From positions 94,193,591 to 94,257,590 of the forward strand of contig NW_023604295.1 of assembly GCF_014898055.3 (NCBI RefSeq): DNA of 64,000 nucleotides. Direction: 5' to 3'. The position numbers were made by a program, and so were the translations under genes. Source of the stretch: Talpa occidentalis. Lineage: Eukaryota; Chordata; Mammalia; Eulipotyphla; Talpidae. Under the pieces are notes generated by a model. That model worked only from the letters and a program-made list of their open reading frames with translations. It did no database searches and was not told the origin of the DNA. Numbering within the stretch: the first letter of the stretch is position 1; every line of letters starts with the position of its first letter. Positions 24,172 through 37,820 of this stretch are shown here, piece after piece.

Positions 24172-25440
24172 GTGCAATTTAGAAAAATGATTGAAAATAA
24201 AGAATATAAGTGAAAGCAAGTTGTAAACAATACCACTACTAATAAATTATATTTCATGTATACATTGCTAGTTTCTCTGCAGTATGCTCTTTTACAACTC
24301 TTCATCCTGATATCCTTATTAGATGCCATGTTGCCCCCTCTAGGGAGTCAGCATCATGGGCAGGTAAGTGCAGGTGTTGGCCTCAGTAGTAGAAAGACCC
24401 AAATGTTGATGGCCACTCCCAGGGGCAAACTCACTCCAGAGCAGCAATCCATATTTCGGCAATGTGCCTAATAGTTATTTGATACAAACCGAACTCTAGG
24501 TGTGAGCATTTTCAACGGCCAGTGACCCAGCCTAAGACCAGTCTGCTTAGTCCAAATTACTTATGTGTTTGTTTGTTTATTATTTAATCCATCTCTGTTT
24601 CCAAATTGGATTTGAGACAACTCATAACATGAGCCATGTATGCCATGGGGCCATTTAGTTGAGAATAAATATTCAAGTGCTCTGGGATAGTTTTTCTGCA
24701 AAATTAGGCAGCTATTTGTTGCTGTGGTTTGGCAAGAAATATAGCTTTGAGCTTTCTGGCAGCCAAAGCCAAAAGAGAAACATGAGGAGTTACATGGGAA
24801 TAACATAACATTATAAAAGGAAGATATACTTACAAAAATGGGCAAAGTGTTTTTCTGGTACTAAAAACCTGAGTGAATTTATTACATGCATCCTTCTGTA
24901 AGGTCCTTTGAGCACAATATAATGGACAATGCATTAAAGAATAAGTTTTAGAGAAGATGGAGATTCCTTCTTCATATAGTCATTTCTCATATCAACGTTC
25001 AATGAAATCTGAAGGTATGGTATCAAGTTACAATTCCCTAAATATATTTCAGGCAATAATAAAATCCTGCTAATTCTAATACACAATTAAACCCTTACAC
25101 TTGCAAAGCTAAAATTTTGAAAACTTATTAAATAATGTTAACAGTAAATATACGGCAATGAATATAATGAACTTAATGGAATGGGCTATAGTTTTTGAGC
25201 AATGATAGATATAACCAGCAACCATGGGCTCTTGTGTGGACTCACTAACAGACATGTGTGTCCTAGACATCATATTTACATGTAGTCGTTTCTCAGTAGG
25301 ATTCCTCTACCCCCGACCTTTCAAAGTGGGTGCTCAAGGATGCCCACCAAGTGGTCAAGGCTCTGGGCCTGTCACCCCTGCCTCATACTTTTATTGTTTC
25401 CACAAATTGAGTTTTCATTTGAGATTTAAAATAGTTTCTG
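24172..25440. other. Unassigned intronic stretch
   Basis: No gene, RNA or repeat family is recognised between the L1 3' end and the next L1 fragment. The open frames at 24256-24471 and 24561-24845 are without recognisable homology. Confidence 0.4.
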
Positions 25441-26770
25441 CTTTAAACAAAGTCCATCTAGGGAGACCCACATCCAAAAGAAGCTCTATCTACAGCAGAA
25501 CAAACCCCAAAGCAAATAATGGGGAGAACGAAAAATACAAATGACTGAATATATCACAATATGTCACTGAAAGGAAAGCAGTCTCCAGAACTCAACAACA
25601 CAGACATGGAAGAGCTTTTCTTCATATAAGATAAAGTCTTCAAAATTGCCATAATCAAGAAAATCAACGAATTATAGTAAGAATTAGAACAATACAAAAA
25701 ATAACTCAGAAAGGGCCTCCCTGGTGGCGCAGCAGGTTGAGCTCCGAGTTGTGAAGCTGTCTGCAGCCTCTGCAGTTTCGGTTTGATCCCTGCCGACTGG
25801 CGAGAATCCCACATGGTGTTGCAGACCTCTCCTGTCGCACCCGTTACTCCCCTCAGCAGTATATTTCGTCAGTCTGTTTGTTCTGCTCCCTGTTCTGTCT
25901 TTGGTGAATCCTCTCACCCTCCGGCACCTCTGGCCTATACCCAAGCTCTTGTATAAAAATAAATAAATCTTTTAAAAAAAAACTCAGAAAAAACACATCA
26001 GAGATATATGAGAAAACTCAGAAAAGGAAAAGGAAACTATGAGAAAAACAATCAAAGAACAAGAGATCCAGACTGAATCTTTAAATAAGAATATAATGAA
26101 ACTGTTAGGTATGAAAAGATTGTTGGAGGAGGTAAAATTGCTGAGAAAGGTCATGAAGATAGAATAGACCAAATGGAAGAATGAATCAGTAATCTTGAAG
26201 ATGCAAATACAAAAGAACCAAGATAGAAAAACAGAGATACTAAAAAAAAAATGAAGAAACACTTTGAGAATAACCTGACACCATAAAGAAAGGAAACAAA
26301 AGAGTCATAGGAACCTGTGAAGAAGAGAGAATGGAGCTGAAAAACTGTTAAAGGATATTATCAAAGAAAACTTCCCAAAACTTGAAGAAAATGAACATAG
26401 AAATATTAAAAAGCTAAGAGGACACCAAACTACTTAAATGAAAGGAAATCTACAGCAAAACACATAATAGTAAAGCTTCCAAGATTCCAAGACAAAGAAA
26501 AAAATAATGAAACTGTGAAGGGGAAGAAACAATCTATAAATGAACATGGGTTAAGCTAACATTGGACTTCTCTGAAGAAACAGGATGGGCAAGAAGAGAA
26601 TGGGGTGGTATATTCAAAATACTTCAAGAAAATAACTGCCAGACAAGAAAAATTTATGCTGCAGGCTCTTCTTCCTCTCCTCCTTAGACAAACAAAATCC
26701 TTGGGAATTTGCAGCCAATAAATCACTCCTGCAAGAGATATTAAACAAAATACATCTGCTTTTAAAAACA
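25440..26770 (+). mobile_element. L1 fragment, plus strand (5' UTR end and ORF1)
   Basis: GACATGGAAGAGCTTTTC, 'AATAGACCAAATGGAAGAATG', 'GAGAAAACTTCCC'-like and 'CAAGATTCCAAGACAAAG' follow the order of L1 ORF1. The segment ends at about 26770 with no ORF2. It is interrupted by a SINE at 25713-25980. All frames are broken. Confidence 0.65.
25713..25980 (+). mobile_element. tRNA-derived SINE copy 6 (subfamily C)
   Basis: Head GGGCCTCCCTGGTGGCGCAG, CAGGTTGAGC, a B-box-like GGTTTGATCCC, GAGAATCCCACATGG, and the tail AAATAAATAAATCTTTTA. The exact duplication AACTCAGAAA lies at 25703-25712 and 25981-25990. Confidence 0.92.
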
Positions 26771-27261
26771 TGTTTTCATTTTCTACTTAATGCAAATACA
26801 TTATAGAAAATTTAGCAAATAAAGATTCAGAGAAGGAAATAAAATTAGAATTATCTATATTCTTTCTAAAATAACTTTAATATTTTGTTGAATAATTTAA
26901 TATTTTGTTAAAAAGTTATAAATAACTTTAAATATTTTAAGTCTACCTGATTAAATGCATATAAATATACTAATAAATATATACATGTATATATGTAATT
27001 AAACGTTTATTATTTTTTAATAATTTGGTTTCTCCTCAACAATTGATAGTGAATGTTTTTCATGACATTGATTATTGTTCTATTTATTACCTTTAATGTT
27101 TACCTAGTAGTACTTTCCATAATTTAATCTACCAACCATTTGTTTGCTCATTTCAATATTATCAATAAGATTGCAATGGTAACCCTTATAAACTGATGTA
27201 TGTATTTCTATTTATATAACACCTAGTATAAAATTTCTGAATTAAGAGGGAGGTTAAAATT

Positions 27262-27530
27262 TTTTAAAGATTTATTTATTTATGCATACAAGAACTGGGG
27301 TATAGGCCAGAGGTGAGGGGTTGGGATGGTGAGAGGATTCACCAGAGACAGAGTGGGGAGCAAAAGAGGTGGATTGACTGAAATACACTGCGAAGGGTTG
27401 TAGCAGGTGAGACAGGAGAGGTCTTATGTGCCATGTGGGTCAACTCCCTGGCCGGGGTTCTAACTCGTGCTGCAGTTGCAGATTGCTCCATAATGCTGAC
27501 GCTTGACCAATTGCACCACCAGGGAGGCCC
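27262..27530 (-). mobile_element. tRNA-derived SINE copy 7 (subfamily A)
   Basis: TTTATTTATTTATGCATACAAGAACTGG-type tail complement (subfamily A), the core CAGGAGAGGTCT, and the head complement CACCACCAGGGAGGCCC. No clean target duplication could be defined because both flanks are A/T-rich. Confidence 0.85.
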
Positions 27531-27871
27531 CAAATTAAAAAATTTAGTGGCTTGGAAAGATTTGTCCAAATTTTTCTCCTGAAAACTTTTTTCTTTATCC
27601 TTCCGTAAGCAATACAAGAGAGAAATGATTCACTTACATCTTCATTATCTTATGTCTTACTCATTTGTTAATTTGATAATCAAATTCCTTTTTATTCTGA
27701 TTTAAGTTTATTATATTTTTACTGAGAAAAGCATTCTAATTCATGTCATAAGTGATTTGTATTTCCTCTCTGGTGAACTATTTCTGTCTTTTGTCTTTTT
27801 TTCCTACTGAGATGAGATGCTTATCTTTGTCACATTAAATTTTAGGAGCTCTTTAAGAAAATTAATCTTTT

Positions 27872-28140
27872 GGGCCTCCCTGGTGGCGCAAGGGGTGGAG
27901 CACAGCACTGTGATGCTGTCCACAGCCTCTGCAGCACGAGTTCAATCCCTGGCCAAGGAGGTGACCCACATGGCACAGCAGACCTCTCCTGTTTCGCCTC
28001 CTGCTCCCCTCAGTGTATTTCAGTCAGTCTGCCTGTTCTGCTTCCTACTCTGTCTCTGGTGAATCCTTTCACTCCCCACATTTCTGGCCTGTATCCCAGT
28101 TCTTGTATGCATAAGTAAATATAAATCTTTGCAAAAAAAA
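27872..28140 (+). mobile_element. tRNA-derived SINE copy 8 (subfamily A)
   Basis: Head GGGCCTCCCTGGTGGCGCAA, the family core, and a tail ending in an A8 run. The 15-nt duplications GAAAATTAATCTTTT (27857-27871) and GAAAATTAATCCTTT (28141-28155) flank it. Confidence 0.92.
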
Positions 28141-28371
28141 GAAAATTAATCCTTTGATTGTCATGTAGTCTATGACTTTTCTCCAGTTTGGGGGTTTTAG
28201 CTTTCAAATACGTTACATTTTGTTTATTTAGAGAGGGGAAAAGGTTGGTGTAGATAAGTCCAAGTTTTATGTGGTTAATTTTATTTCCTCCCTAGAAAAC
28301 TCAAGATTTTATTCATTTCTGCTTAGAAAGCACAAGTATTTATGAATGATAATAAATATTTTCTTTTTTAA

Positions 28372-28630
28372 AAAAGATTTATTTATTTATGCATACAAGA
28401 ACTGGGGTACAGGCCAGAGGTGCGTGGGGTGAGAGGACTCACCAGGGACAGAGTGGGGAACAGAACAGGCAGATTGACTGAAATCCACTGCTGAGGGGAA
28501 CAGCGGGCGAGTCAGGAGAGGTCTGCTGCGCCATGTAGGTTGCTCCCTGGCTGGGGATATAACTGGTGCTGCATTAGCTGCGGATATCTTCTTAGGTTGC
28601 GTCTTAACCCCTTGCACCACCAGGGAGGCC
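28372..28630 (-). mobile_element. tRNA-derived SINE copy 9 (subfamily A)
   Basis: GATTTATTTATTTATGCATAC tail complement, GAACTGGGGTACAGGCCAG signature, and CACCACCAGGGAGGCCC head complement. The flanks TAAATATTTTCTTTTT and ATCTATGTTTTCTTTTT suggest a diverged target duplication. Confidence 0.88.
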
Positions 28631-31600
28631 CAATCTATGTTTTCTTTTTAATAATTATCTGGTTTTGTTTTCATTGGTCCCCAACAGAAATATGTTCTGA
28701 TATGAGATGTGGAGCTAGGGGTTTAATTTTCTTCCAGTATTGTTATCCACTTGTCCTAAAATCCTTCACCTTAAGCCTATGAATTTATGATATAATGTCT
28801 AAGTGCACAGATTCATATATGTATATACATGTTCTGGGTTTTTTATCCTTTCACTGAACCTTAGGTCTCCACAGTTTTTATCATTTCATCTTCATGGCTC
28901 ATTTAATATGTTGGATGTAGGAAATTAACCGCTACACACCTCCTCCAGTTTCAAAATCTTCTTTGCTATACTCACATACTTATTATGCCACAATGACTTG
29001 AAATAATTCTGTTAGGTTCCAAGCAGAAAATAACTTTGGGATTATGGTTGGTGTTGCATTACATGTTTAGATTAATTTGAAGGGAAGGAGATTTTTTTTT
29101 ACAATATTGAGCCTTCCCACCCAGGAATATGTTATGTCTCTCCATTTATTCAAGTCATCTTTTATGGCTTGCAGTAAATTTTTATAGTTGTCTTCACATT
29201 AGACCTACAAATTTCTTGTTAAGTGGTTTTTAAGCTATTTTATATTTTGTGGTACTGCGCTAAATGAAAACTTCTTCCATTATAATTTCTAAGAGGCTAT
29301 TATTTGTATGTGTGCATCTAGATTCACTATAATATGTGATTTATTCTCTGTAGTTCTAAATCATGGAACTAGAGCTAATGTGTAGTTAGAATTGATGGGC
29401 AAAAATTCTACTAGACTATCAGGTCCATGAGAGCTATATCAGCAACAGCAAATTGGCTAAATTATCCTTTGCACTCAGTAAATATCTTTTGAGTAACCAA
29501 ATGAATGACTTTAGCTCAAAGAAAGGAAAAACTTTCAAATTCTCATTACAGACTGCTTTAAAAAGTTCTGAGTGCTCTGTGCCCGATGGTATTTCCACAC
29601 ATTCTGTATGTCCACTGATCAGGACATTCCAGAACAGATTCTTATGTCAATTAAAGGATGTATCATAAATTTCATTAATATGCAACCTTGTTTCCCCATC
29701 TATGTTAAAATAGAGACCTGTGGATTTAAGAAGAGTCTAGTCAAGGGTCATCTGGTGAATACATGTTGGTTCTGACTGCCTGGCTCCCATGCTTGCTTTC
29801 ACTGATAACAGCACCTGATGTTTAGGGAACTGCACCCTTCCCAAGATGCCATCTTCTTAATCAGAATGTCCCATCCTCTCCCACCAAAGACAATAGAGAC
29901 ATCTAAAGAAAGGTCACTTTTCCCTGGGCTGAGAATCTTTAGAAAGATAAAAAGATGTATAATTGTTGATGTCTGCTCTCTCCAACAGCAAAATCCTGTT
30001 GAGACCCTGTATTGATCTCTGCCACAGATCCCTGGAATTCCTTTATGCCTTCTTTCTGAGAGCTATCACTCTTCCCTCCAATAAATGCCTTTCTAATTAT
30101 GGTAGCCAAAGTGAACTTGTATTGTTTGCAAACAAAGAGACCTAATTGGTACATGGGAAGGAATATCCCATTTCCACAAAAGAAACTGAATAACTTGGTG
30201 ACAGATCAGAAGGGAAGAAACACTCAAAGACAGCACAGCCTCTAGGCTGGGTTACTTGGGATCAACTTATGCCAGGTGCATCCTGATAGACAAACAAAAA
30301 GAATGAAGCCTTTAAAGATAGTTTGCACAGTATTCATTATCCTTTTCAATTCAGCTCCTTAAAGGACTCATTATGAACACTTCAGTGTGAGGGGGGGGTT
30401 GCTCATTACCACATCTTCTGCTTTCACTTCAGTTGTTACTAATTTGATGATGATCATTTGATTTATTTTGATCATCTTTTACTTCAAGGGCCACATTTGC
30501 AGCCGCCTATCTCAATTTCTTGGAAATTGCACCTGCAAATGTTCAATAGTCACATGAAACTTAGTTTTATGGAAACAAGTGGCTTTTAAACATGCAAATG
30601 AAGGTTGTCATTTCTATTACTCAGAAGTCTGATTCTCTGCTATTGGAAGGATACAAGTACAGTTAGAAAAAAAAACTTTTCTTTGGGAAGACTGGGTAGA
30701 ATGGCAAGTGAGAAGTGGTTGTATAACCAACCCAGGCTGGGGAGGTTCATTGTTGATTCGGGCAGACAGAAAGAGAATTTTGGAGCCTTCAGTGTATTTG
30801 ACAGGTCTTTAATGCTAAATCAGGGGACCAAACTCACAGGCAGACCAGAAGGCAGGGAGGCAGCAACCAAACCCTAACCTTTCTAACCCCCTAGGCCTCC
30901 CCTGGGGCCTCTTGCTTCTCAGCCCAGGTGCAGAATGCAGAATGCACACACTCCATGCTCTCTGCTTATAGGCCCAGATGTTCACAATTACAGGTGCACA
31001 TGACATGCTCACATTTCCAAGAGCACTTCACAACAACACATTATCACATGTGGGCAATGAAATCGTAGAAAACAAAGCCACAGGTAGCAGCCGTAGAATC
31101 TAGGGGCAGGAGGTGAAAAAGAATCTGAGTACCCCATGTTCCTTACAGAAGTCTTACTAAGGACTAGGGTGTGTAATAGAAATGGACGTTAGGGAGTCTT
31201 TATGAGCCAGGAGAGCATAAAAAGAAGAGAATGGATAGGGACATGTGTCTGCCCTACTTAACAAAACCAGTCACTGGGAGGTACTTCTCTGGTTTCTGGC
31301 CTTTCTGCTGATTTGCTGAAAGGTTTGAATAAGTCACCCTATTAATTGTTATCTCAATGTCCTTTACCTCTATGGTAAAAAGGGTTTTATTTTATTTTTT
31401 TTTTTGTAAGGAAGGACATTGTTCATGTACAGCATATGACTTTTAAGTAAACACATGACCTTGAGGTATTCTACGAGATGCCTGGTACTCATGCATACCT
31501 AATTTCTTATCAGGAAGAGTTTTTCTTATGCAGAGGCCTATTTTCTAGAAGTCATTAGGTTACTGAGCCATTATTTTAAATTGAATCCTGAAAATAATTC

Positions 31601-33280
31601 AGCAGTATTATTTATGGCATAATCCCAATGGAATTGAATCCTGTCATAGAAGTTGCTTTCAGTTTATAAAGATAACCAAAAAGCACAGCTGTACAGATTG
31701 TTTGAAAATTCATTTATATAATCTGTCTCCCAGCTGAGACTTTGGGGGTCAGGTTTTTGCCAGAAGCAAATTTTCAGGGACTGTCATTAAACACCCAAAG
31801 AGTAAGATTTCTAATGACAACACTGACACCATGTCTAATGATTTCTCTGCTTCTAGGCACTGCTGTAATAAAGTCAGCTTCCAGTTTTAGATTCCTGGGG
31901 CATATTTCACGTCCACTGGAGGCGAAGGAGGGGCAAGGAAGCCACCAGCATACCTCATTTTCTCATACAAAAAGTTTAACTCTATAGCCCACTATTTATT
32001 CAGCCTAGAATGATTTCCATCTAAGAAAGTCAACATATAAAAATCTGAAAGAAAAAGAAAGTCCTGATTACTATATACTGCTACTGGGTTTTATAGTTTG
32101 ATTCTAGATAATAAGAGACTGAAAAAAAATTAACACATAGAAAGATAAAACTTAGGGACATGCTAGCCCATTCATTAGGGATTTGACCAAGATACTGGAA
32201 AGAGCAGCACTCAGTACAGGTGTCATACAGTTAATTCATTCTCAATCCCATCACCCAGGAAATCTGTCCTATTGTCAGATGACATAGGCCTAATTACATT
32301 GTCATGAGGAAGCATAACTGACTCTTGAAGTTCAGTTCTTGCTTATCTGTCAGGTCAGTTCTTGAAAGGCTTTTGTAGAGTAACCTGGGAAAGTCTTTTT
32401 CATGATAGACAAGGAAGAAATATTTCCAAATGAAACAACTATTACTGGATATGTTGGTATTTTACTTAATCAGAGTAAGTAAATTGGCTCATTACTTCTC
32501 ATTTCCATCATCTCTCAACTTGGCAAAATTTATCTGAAACTCTTAAGATGACTTAGCTCAGAGGTGAATGTGTTCCATTTGGCTTGCCACTGATGCATTG
32601 CATGACCGGATAGGAAATATGTTTCTAGATCTCAGTAAATAAAACAAATAACTAGGAGGGGATTTGGTTTGAATTGTTCTCAAAACAAATCTGACTCATT
32701 TCAACTCCTGAGTACGTCATTCATTAACCAACATTTCTTAGCTTAAAGCCGCTCCTGCTTTTGACAGGACTATGTGAATTCAACATAATTAGTCAACAAT
32801 TTGCTAACAAATAAGAATGTTTCTAAGCCAAAAATAAAATCTGGAGTCTCAAAATATTAGGCATTCAAACTGTAGTAATAGGCATCCAAGATTCTCAAGG
32901 GGATTACTTACCCAACATATTGAACCAAGGGCAAACATTCAATGATGCCATCTCAACAAACACAGGTGTAAATTACATCTCCTTGCATAATAACTTGTTA
33001 ACTCACACCTGCACTTTCTTGAACCAAATAGCTCAACAATTCAATATTCAAAAAATCTGGTACATGTAACTTGAACAGTGGACAAAGTTTGTCCTGCTTT
33101 CTTCACTGTATGTGTTTTCAGCCATTTTTTAACATTTACTCATGGTACTAGGAAGCATAGGAGAATAAGGGAAGTTCCTTTCTCAAGAACCCATGTTCCA
33201 TACAGGTTATAGGAAATGGTCAGGAAATAGATGGTACAGGTAATTAATGCATAAGTGAAAGAGATAGACGAGTCAAGGAT

Positions 33281-33445
33281 AACTCCCACGTAACTTAATC
33301 AACTAGGTTGGGGCTCAATTAGCCAAAATGATGAATATTTGTGATTAAACACAAGCAATTGAAAGGGAGACACAAAAATTAATTTGTTCAAAAATCTTCT
33401 GAATTCTGCAATGTGTGGATGCTCCACACAAAAAGATACAGTGGA
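33281..33445 (+). repeat. Copy 1 of an unassigned dispersed or duplicated segment
   Basis: The segment begins GATAACTCCCACGTAACT and ends near AAAGATACAGTGGATC. It aligns colinearly over about 165 bp with 42572-42740, with small indels and scattered substitutions. Similarity stops abruptly on both sides. I do not recognise the family. Confidence 0.75.
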
Positions 33446-35130
33446 TCACTGGACATGGACTTCTTTGATGATCTTGTGGGCTAGAGAGTTAGGTGACTTT
33501 GGTGTAAATGTGTAAGCTATCTTCAAGGAATTGAAAATGGAAAAGAAACCAGGGTGAAGAGAGTAAGCCTGAACACCAACATCTGGGGTGGAATATCAGG
33601 ACTGTATGTGAAAAAAGACTTTGCCTCCTCTCCAGAAGATTTTTATTTTAAATGAAAAATTACAACCTTGAGACACAGACATGAAGTAACTTTTAAATGT
33701 AGGTGAAACCAGAAATAAGAACATAGATTTGTGCTGTTTTCTGAATTGATTTCCTTATATTCCACAGACTGATGATTAATCTGCCAACTATGGAACTACC
33801 AAATCTGGTGAACTAGACAATAATTGCACTCTTTGGAAACTTGAAATTTTTCATATTCCCTGAAGGAGTTTTCTATTTCGTTAAATCTTTGACTTCTGAG
33901 TTTCAGGTTCACATTCAGCTGTGGTGGTAAGAAACCTGTCAGAATGTCTCTTTTTACTAGATCAAAAATAAATAAAAGTGTGGCATGGAAAAATAGCCCA
34001 TCAGCCTTAAAACTCCTTTGAGTACAGTCTGAGAACAAGACACATTTTTTTCTTTCTCACTCACTTTCTTTTTGTTTTCTGATGATATAATCAATATTTC
34101 CTGTCCGAAATGCAATATTCTCCAGTCTTAGAAACCCCTCAAGTCTGCATTTAATGTCAAAGAAAATCATGCTGCATGTGACGGACATTTATTTTTCAGC
34201 TCCCATATCTGAAGGCTTCATCAACTTTAATTGAGAAAGGTACTACTGAATAATTCTATGAGGACCGGAGAGTAGGTGACAATAGTTTTGAATTTAAAAA
34301 ATAAATAAATATAGAAGAAAATGGACCTTGCCACTAATAAATCTAGATAAACATCTCTTTGTATGTGAGGATCAAAAACTAATTGTCCCTGTGTTTTCTC
34401 TTCAAAGTAGATAAATATTCCTTGGAATAGAGATTCATTTCTTTGACAAACCTGCATTTAGGCACCTGACATCTGCTGGACACTTTTATGGGGTCAGAAG
34501 GAACACAAAGAGAAATGGTGTGGACCCAATCCTTGAGAAGTTCTAGGTCAGAGGGACACACTAGGTGATCTAGTTGACAGGAAGTCAACATTTAGCTGTT
34601 GGATGGGGTGTGGTCCATGTAATTCTGCAATTCCACATATGCAGATCTCAAAGTAAATGTGAAAACTGAACCATTTGGATAACAGACATTTCAGATGGGA
34701 GATGCCTAGAGATTATCAAGAGCAGTGTTTGCCAGAATTTCTTGACACCTGTTGGCCAAAATTAGTCATTTCATCACATGCCTAGCTGTACACAGGCATA
34801 GTTTTTTGGGCTTTGTTTTGTTTTTGTCTACAGTGTACTTACACAGTTTAGCATATACAAAGATTCTAATTAAAAATTGTGAAGTTCTTATACTTTCTTC
34901 TACCCTCAGTGGGTTTTCTTGTATACCCCATTGTAAAGAACATGAATACAGGCCATCTTTTTTAATTCATTGAGAAGAAAACAGTGGACCAGGCAGTAAA
35001 TTTAAATTACACAAGTCATCAGACTAGTCAATTATGTGAAATATGACCAAATAGATGTTAGGTCTGCTGATGCCAATACAGTATACTTTTTTTCTTACAT
35101 AAAATTGTAACCAGACAGTGAGGCTTGATC

Positions 35131-35209
<79 letters not shown>

Positions 35210-35218
35210 TACACACAA
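35131..35218. repeat. Compound (TA)n(CA)n microsatellite
   Basis: Alternating blocks of TA and CA dinucleotides, two of each, about 88 bp in all. Likely length-variable and able to form alternative DNA structures. Confidence 0.9.
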
Positions 35219-36067
35219 ACTTTAGTAGTACTGAAACTCTCTAAAAGGATTCAGATGCAGGAATCAAGGAGAATAGTGTAAATGGCACTCTGTTCACCAA
35301 AAAGGGTTAATTGTCCTCTGAAAATTGATCTCTCTGGAAAGCATTTACTTGCCAGCAGAATCATTATTTTTCCCAAACAATTATAAACCTACTCATGCTG
35401 TTTCCTAACATTCTTTGCTTGCCAATTAATTTGAATTTTTCTGTGTACCTCTTTGCGGCTTCTCAAATAGCTGTTTTAGCTGGAATCATAAAGTGTTGGT
35501 TCTCATTCTTTTTGAAAATTGCATAAGTCAGTCCCTACATCCAAACCTTCAGGGATCTGCCCACCACTGAAATCTCACTCTCCAAACATTGAAAGACAAT
35601 CTTGCACATGCATACGAGTCAGACGCTCTCACAATTTTCTCTAAGATGCTTCTTGATTTTTTTTTCAGAACTCTTATTTATTTTAATCCCAGTTATTTTT
35701 GAGCATGTTCTGCTGTGGACTAGAATATGTATACTTATTCCATTCATCATTGTCACAGGGATCCACAAATACAACTTGACCCAAGATTTTGGATAGTATT
35801 TACATTTAATGACTGATAGTTTTTTCAGCAGAGATGGAAACACAGTGATCAAATGTCAATTTTTTTGTTAAGAAAGAAAAGCTAGTAACATTTTGCCAGC
35901 AGAGGATACTACAGGCTTAGTATTTCTAATTTTTATTAATATTCTGATTAATAAAACACATAAGACAAATAACTCCATACTTGTAATAATTAGTTTGACC
36001 ACTTTAAGTACAGGATGTATTGGCTCTTTCTTCTATTGTTTTGCATTTATAAAAATGTAATTAATTT

Positions 36068-36341
36068 GGGCCTCCCTGGAAGTACAGCGGGTTGAGCTCA
36101 GTGCTGTGAAGCTGTCCACAGCCTCTGCAGTGCCGGTTCGATCCCGGCCAGCCGGTGAGAATCCCACATGTCACAGCAGACCTCTCCTGTCTCGCCCACT
36201 GCTCCCCTCAGCAGTGTATTATGGTTTTTCTGTTTGTTCTGCTACCTGCTCTGTCTCTGGTGAATTCCCTCACCCTCCTGTGCCTCTGGCCTGTACCCCA
36301 GTGCTTGTATAAACAAACAAACAAATAAATAAATCTTTTTT
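36068..36341 (+). mobile_element. tRNA-derived SINE copy 10 (subfamily C)
   Basis: Head GGGCCTCCCTGGAAGTACAG, GGGTTGAGCTCAG, the B box GGTTCGATCCC, and a tail of AAACAAACAAACAAATAAAT. Target duplications AAAATGTAATTAATTT (36052-36067) and AAAATTGTAATTAATT (36342-36357). Confidence 0.92.
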
Positions 36342-37820
36342 AAAATTGTAATTAATTATTCAATTTGTGTTTATTCCCTAACCTATAATGGATTAAAACC
36401 CAAACTGTGCTTATAAAATGCATGTTTTTCACATATGCTCCATAGTCTCCTACCTTTCCTCTTTTATTTACATTGAATTCCCTACCTCTGTGCCAACAGC
36501 CCCAAATTCTTCTTGCTTTAAGACTCAAATGCTTCTGCATCCCTTAGGAAAACTTTCCCCATCTTTCTCCCACTTTCCCCAGTCAGAAAGAAATTCATCA
36601 GGATTCCTATTTTCTTATCCTCTACTACATACCACCTGCTATTAGTTGTCTTAGTATTTATATTGCCTCTGTTGGGAGAATAAAGAAGGAAAACTACTCT
36701 GGGTCGAGGATCAGGTTTACTCATCCTGTAGTCTCCATGGCCATACCCAGTGAGTCATTTCACGGGACAAATAGCCAAGTGGTAACAGGGCAAGAATAAG
36801 GCAAGAACTCATTTTAGGACCATATGCTATCAAGGCCAGGCCATAGCAACGCAGAGTTGATACTCTGATCAAAGTGTTGATCAGAGACTTGTCTTTCAAA
36901 GTGTGATCCTAGAAAAGCAGCATGGACATTCATGGTAGTTTAAATGCAGTATCTCGGGCTGTACCCCACACATACCAAAGCATTTTAAGAAGCTTCTCAG
37001 GTGTTTTGGATGTACATTATTATTGGACATATATTAGAGTTCTAAAAGTTCTCTTGCCTTATACATATTCTCGGGCCACAGTTGAGCTTCTGCTGGGATT
37101 TAGTAGCTTCTGAAGTGTAGGGGGGACAGAAGGATAAGTTGTAAATTAGCACATCCTGTGAGTGACAAGGAAAAGCAAAGTAGAGGGGCAAGAAAGAGAG
37201 AAAAAAGGAAATGGAGTCCTTTGAAGTAAGCTGACTTTGTGGCTTGGATACAGATGTCCGAACTCACCACTTTCAATATCCTTTGATTTAAAGGCTTGTG
37301 ATTCAGAGACTTAGAAACATCATTTTCTACAAAGAGATAACTTCTTGATTTTATATTTAAACCTATTGCTTACTTTTAAAAATTAAATTTTTAATTTTAT
37401 AAGTTATGGTGATTATGTTTTAAAATTTTACTCTAGAACTGTTGTCTACATAAAATTGACATGATATTTGAAGCCCTGTAACTTCATCTTGAGAAAATTG
37501 GACTGCCACTATTCAAAAATTACCTAAAGGTTTTTTGTGTTTTTTTTGGATCTAGTATTGTTCCCTTTTCCCAAAGGTAAAAGAAAATTCTAAATTGAGA
37601 TGCTAATCCTAGCTAGCTAATAAATGAACGTATAGGAAAATGCAGACCCACAGAATTTACAGAAATCCAAATTTCTACTTTATGGAAAAAATTCTTGCTA
37701 TAGCAGTTCTGGCAGATGGTCATTCAGTCCAAACATTTCAGATGATGGGGAGCTGCTCACACCTCAAGATAGCCATGCATTGTAGGGTAGCACTTATGTT
37801 TTAGAAAGATCTTGTGATGG
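36342..37820. other. Unassigned intronic stretch
   Basis: No recognised repeat or gene between the SINE and the first LTR element. A/T-rich after 37320. Confidence 0.4.

Larger units (their letters stand above)
26990..29265 (-). mobile_element. Ancient L1 fragment, minus strand, broken by three SINEs
   Basis: Reverse-complement L1 ORF2 C-terminal and 3' landmarks appear in order: CAACCATTTGTTTGCTC...TTGCAATGGTAACC; GGAGCTCTTTAAGAAAATTAATC / TTGATTGTCATGTAGTC; TTTTCTCCAGTTTGGGG; and ACAATATTGAGCCTTCC...TCTCTCCATTTATTCAAGTC. Strongly diverged, no frames. SINEs lie at 27262, 27872 and 28372. Confidence 0.6.
29266..36067. other. Long intronic stretch, mostly unassigned
   Basis: A possible ERVL/MLT2-type LTR end occurs at about 29800-30150 (CTCCAATAAATGCC and a terminal ...AAAGAGACCTAATTGGTACA). 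A TA/CA microsatellite lies at 35131-35218, and a segment at 33281-33445 recurs at 42572-42740. No gene, RNA gene or recognisable pseudogene was found. The short open frames here show no family motif. Confidence 0.4.
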
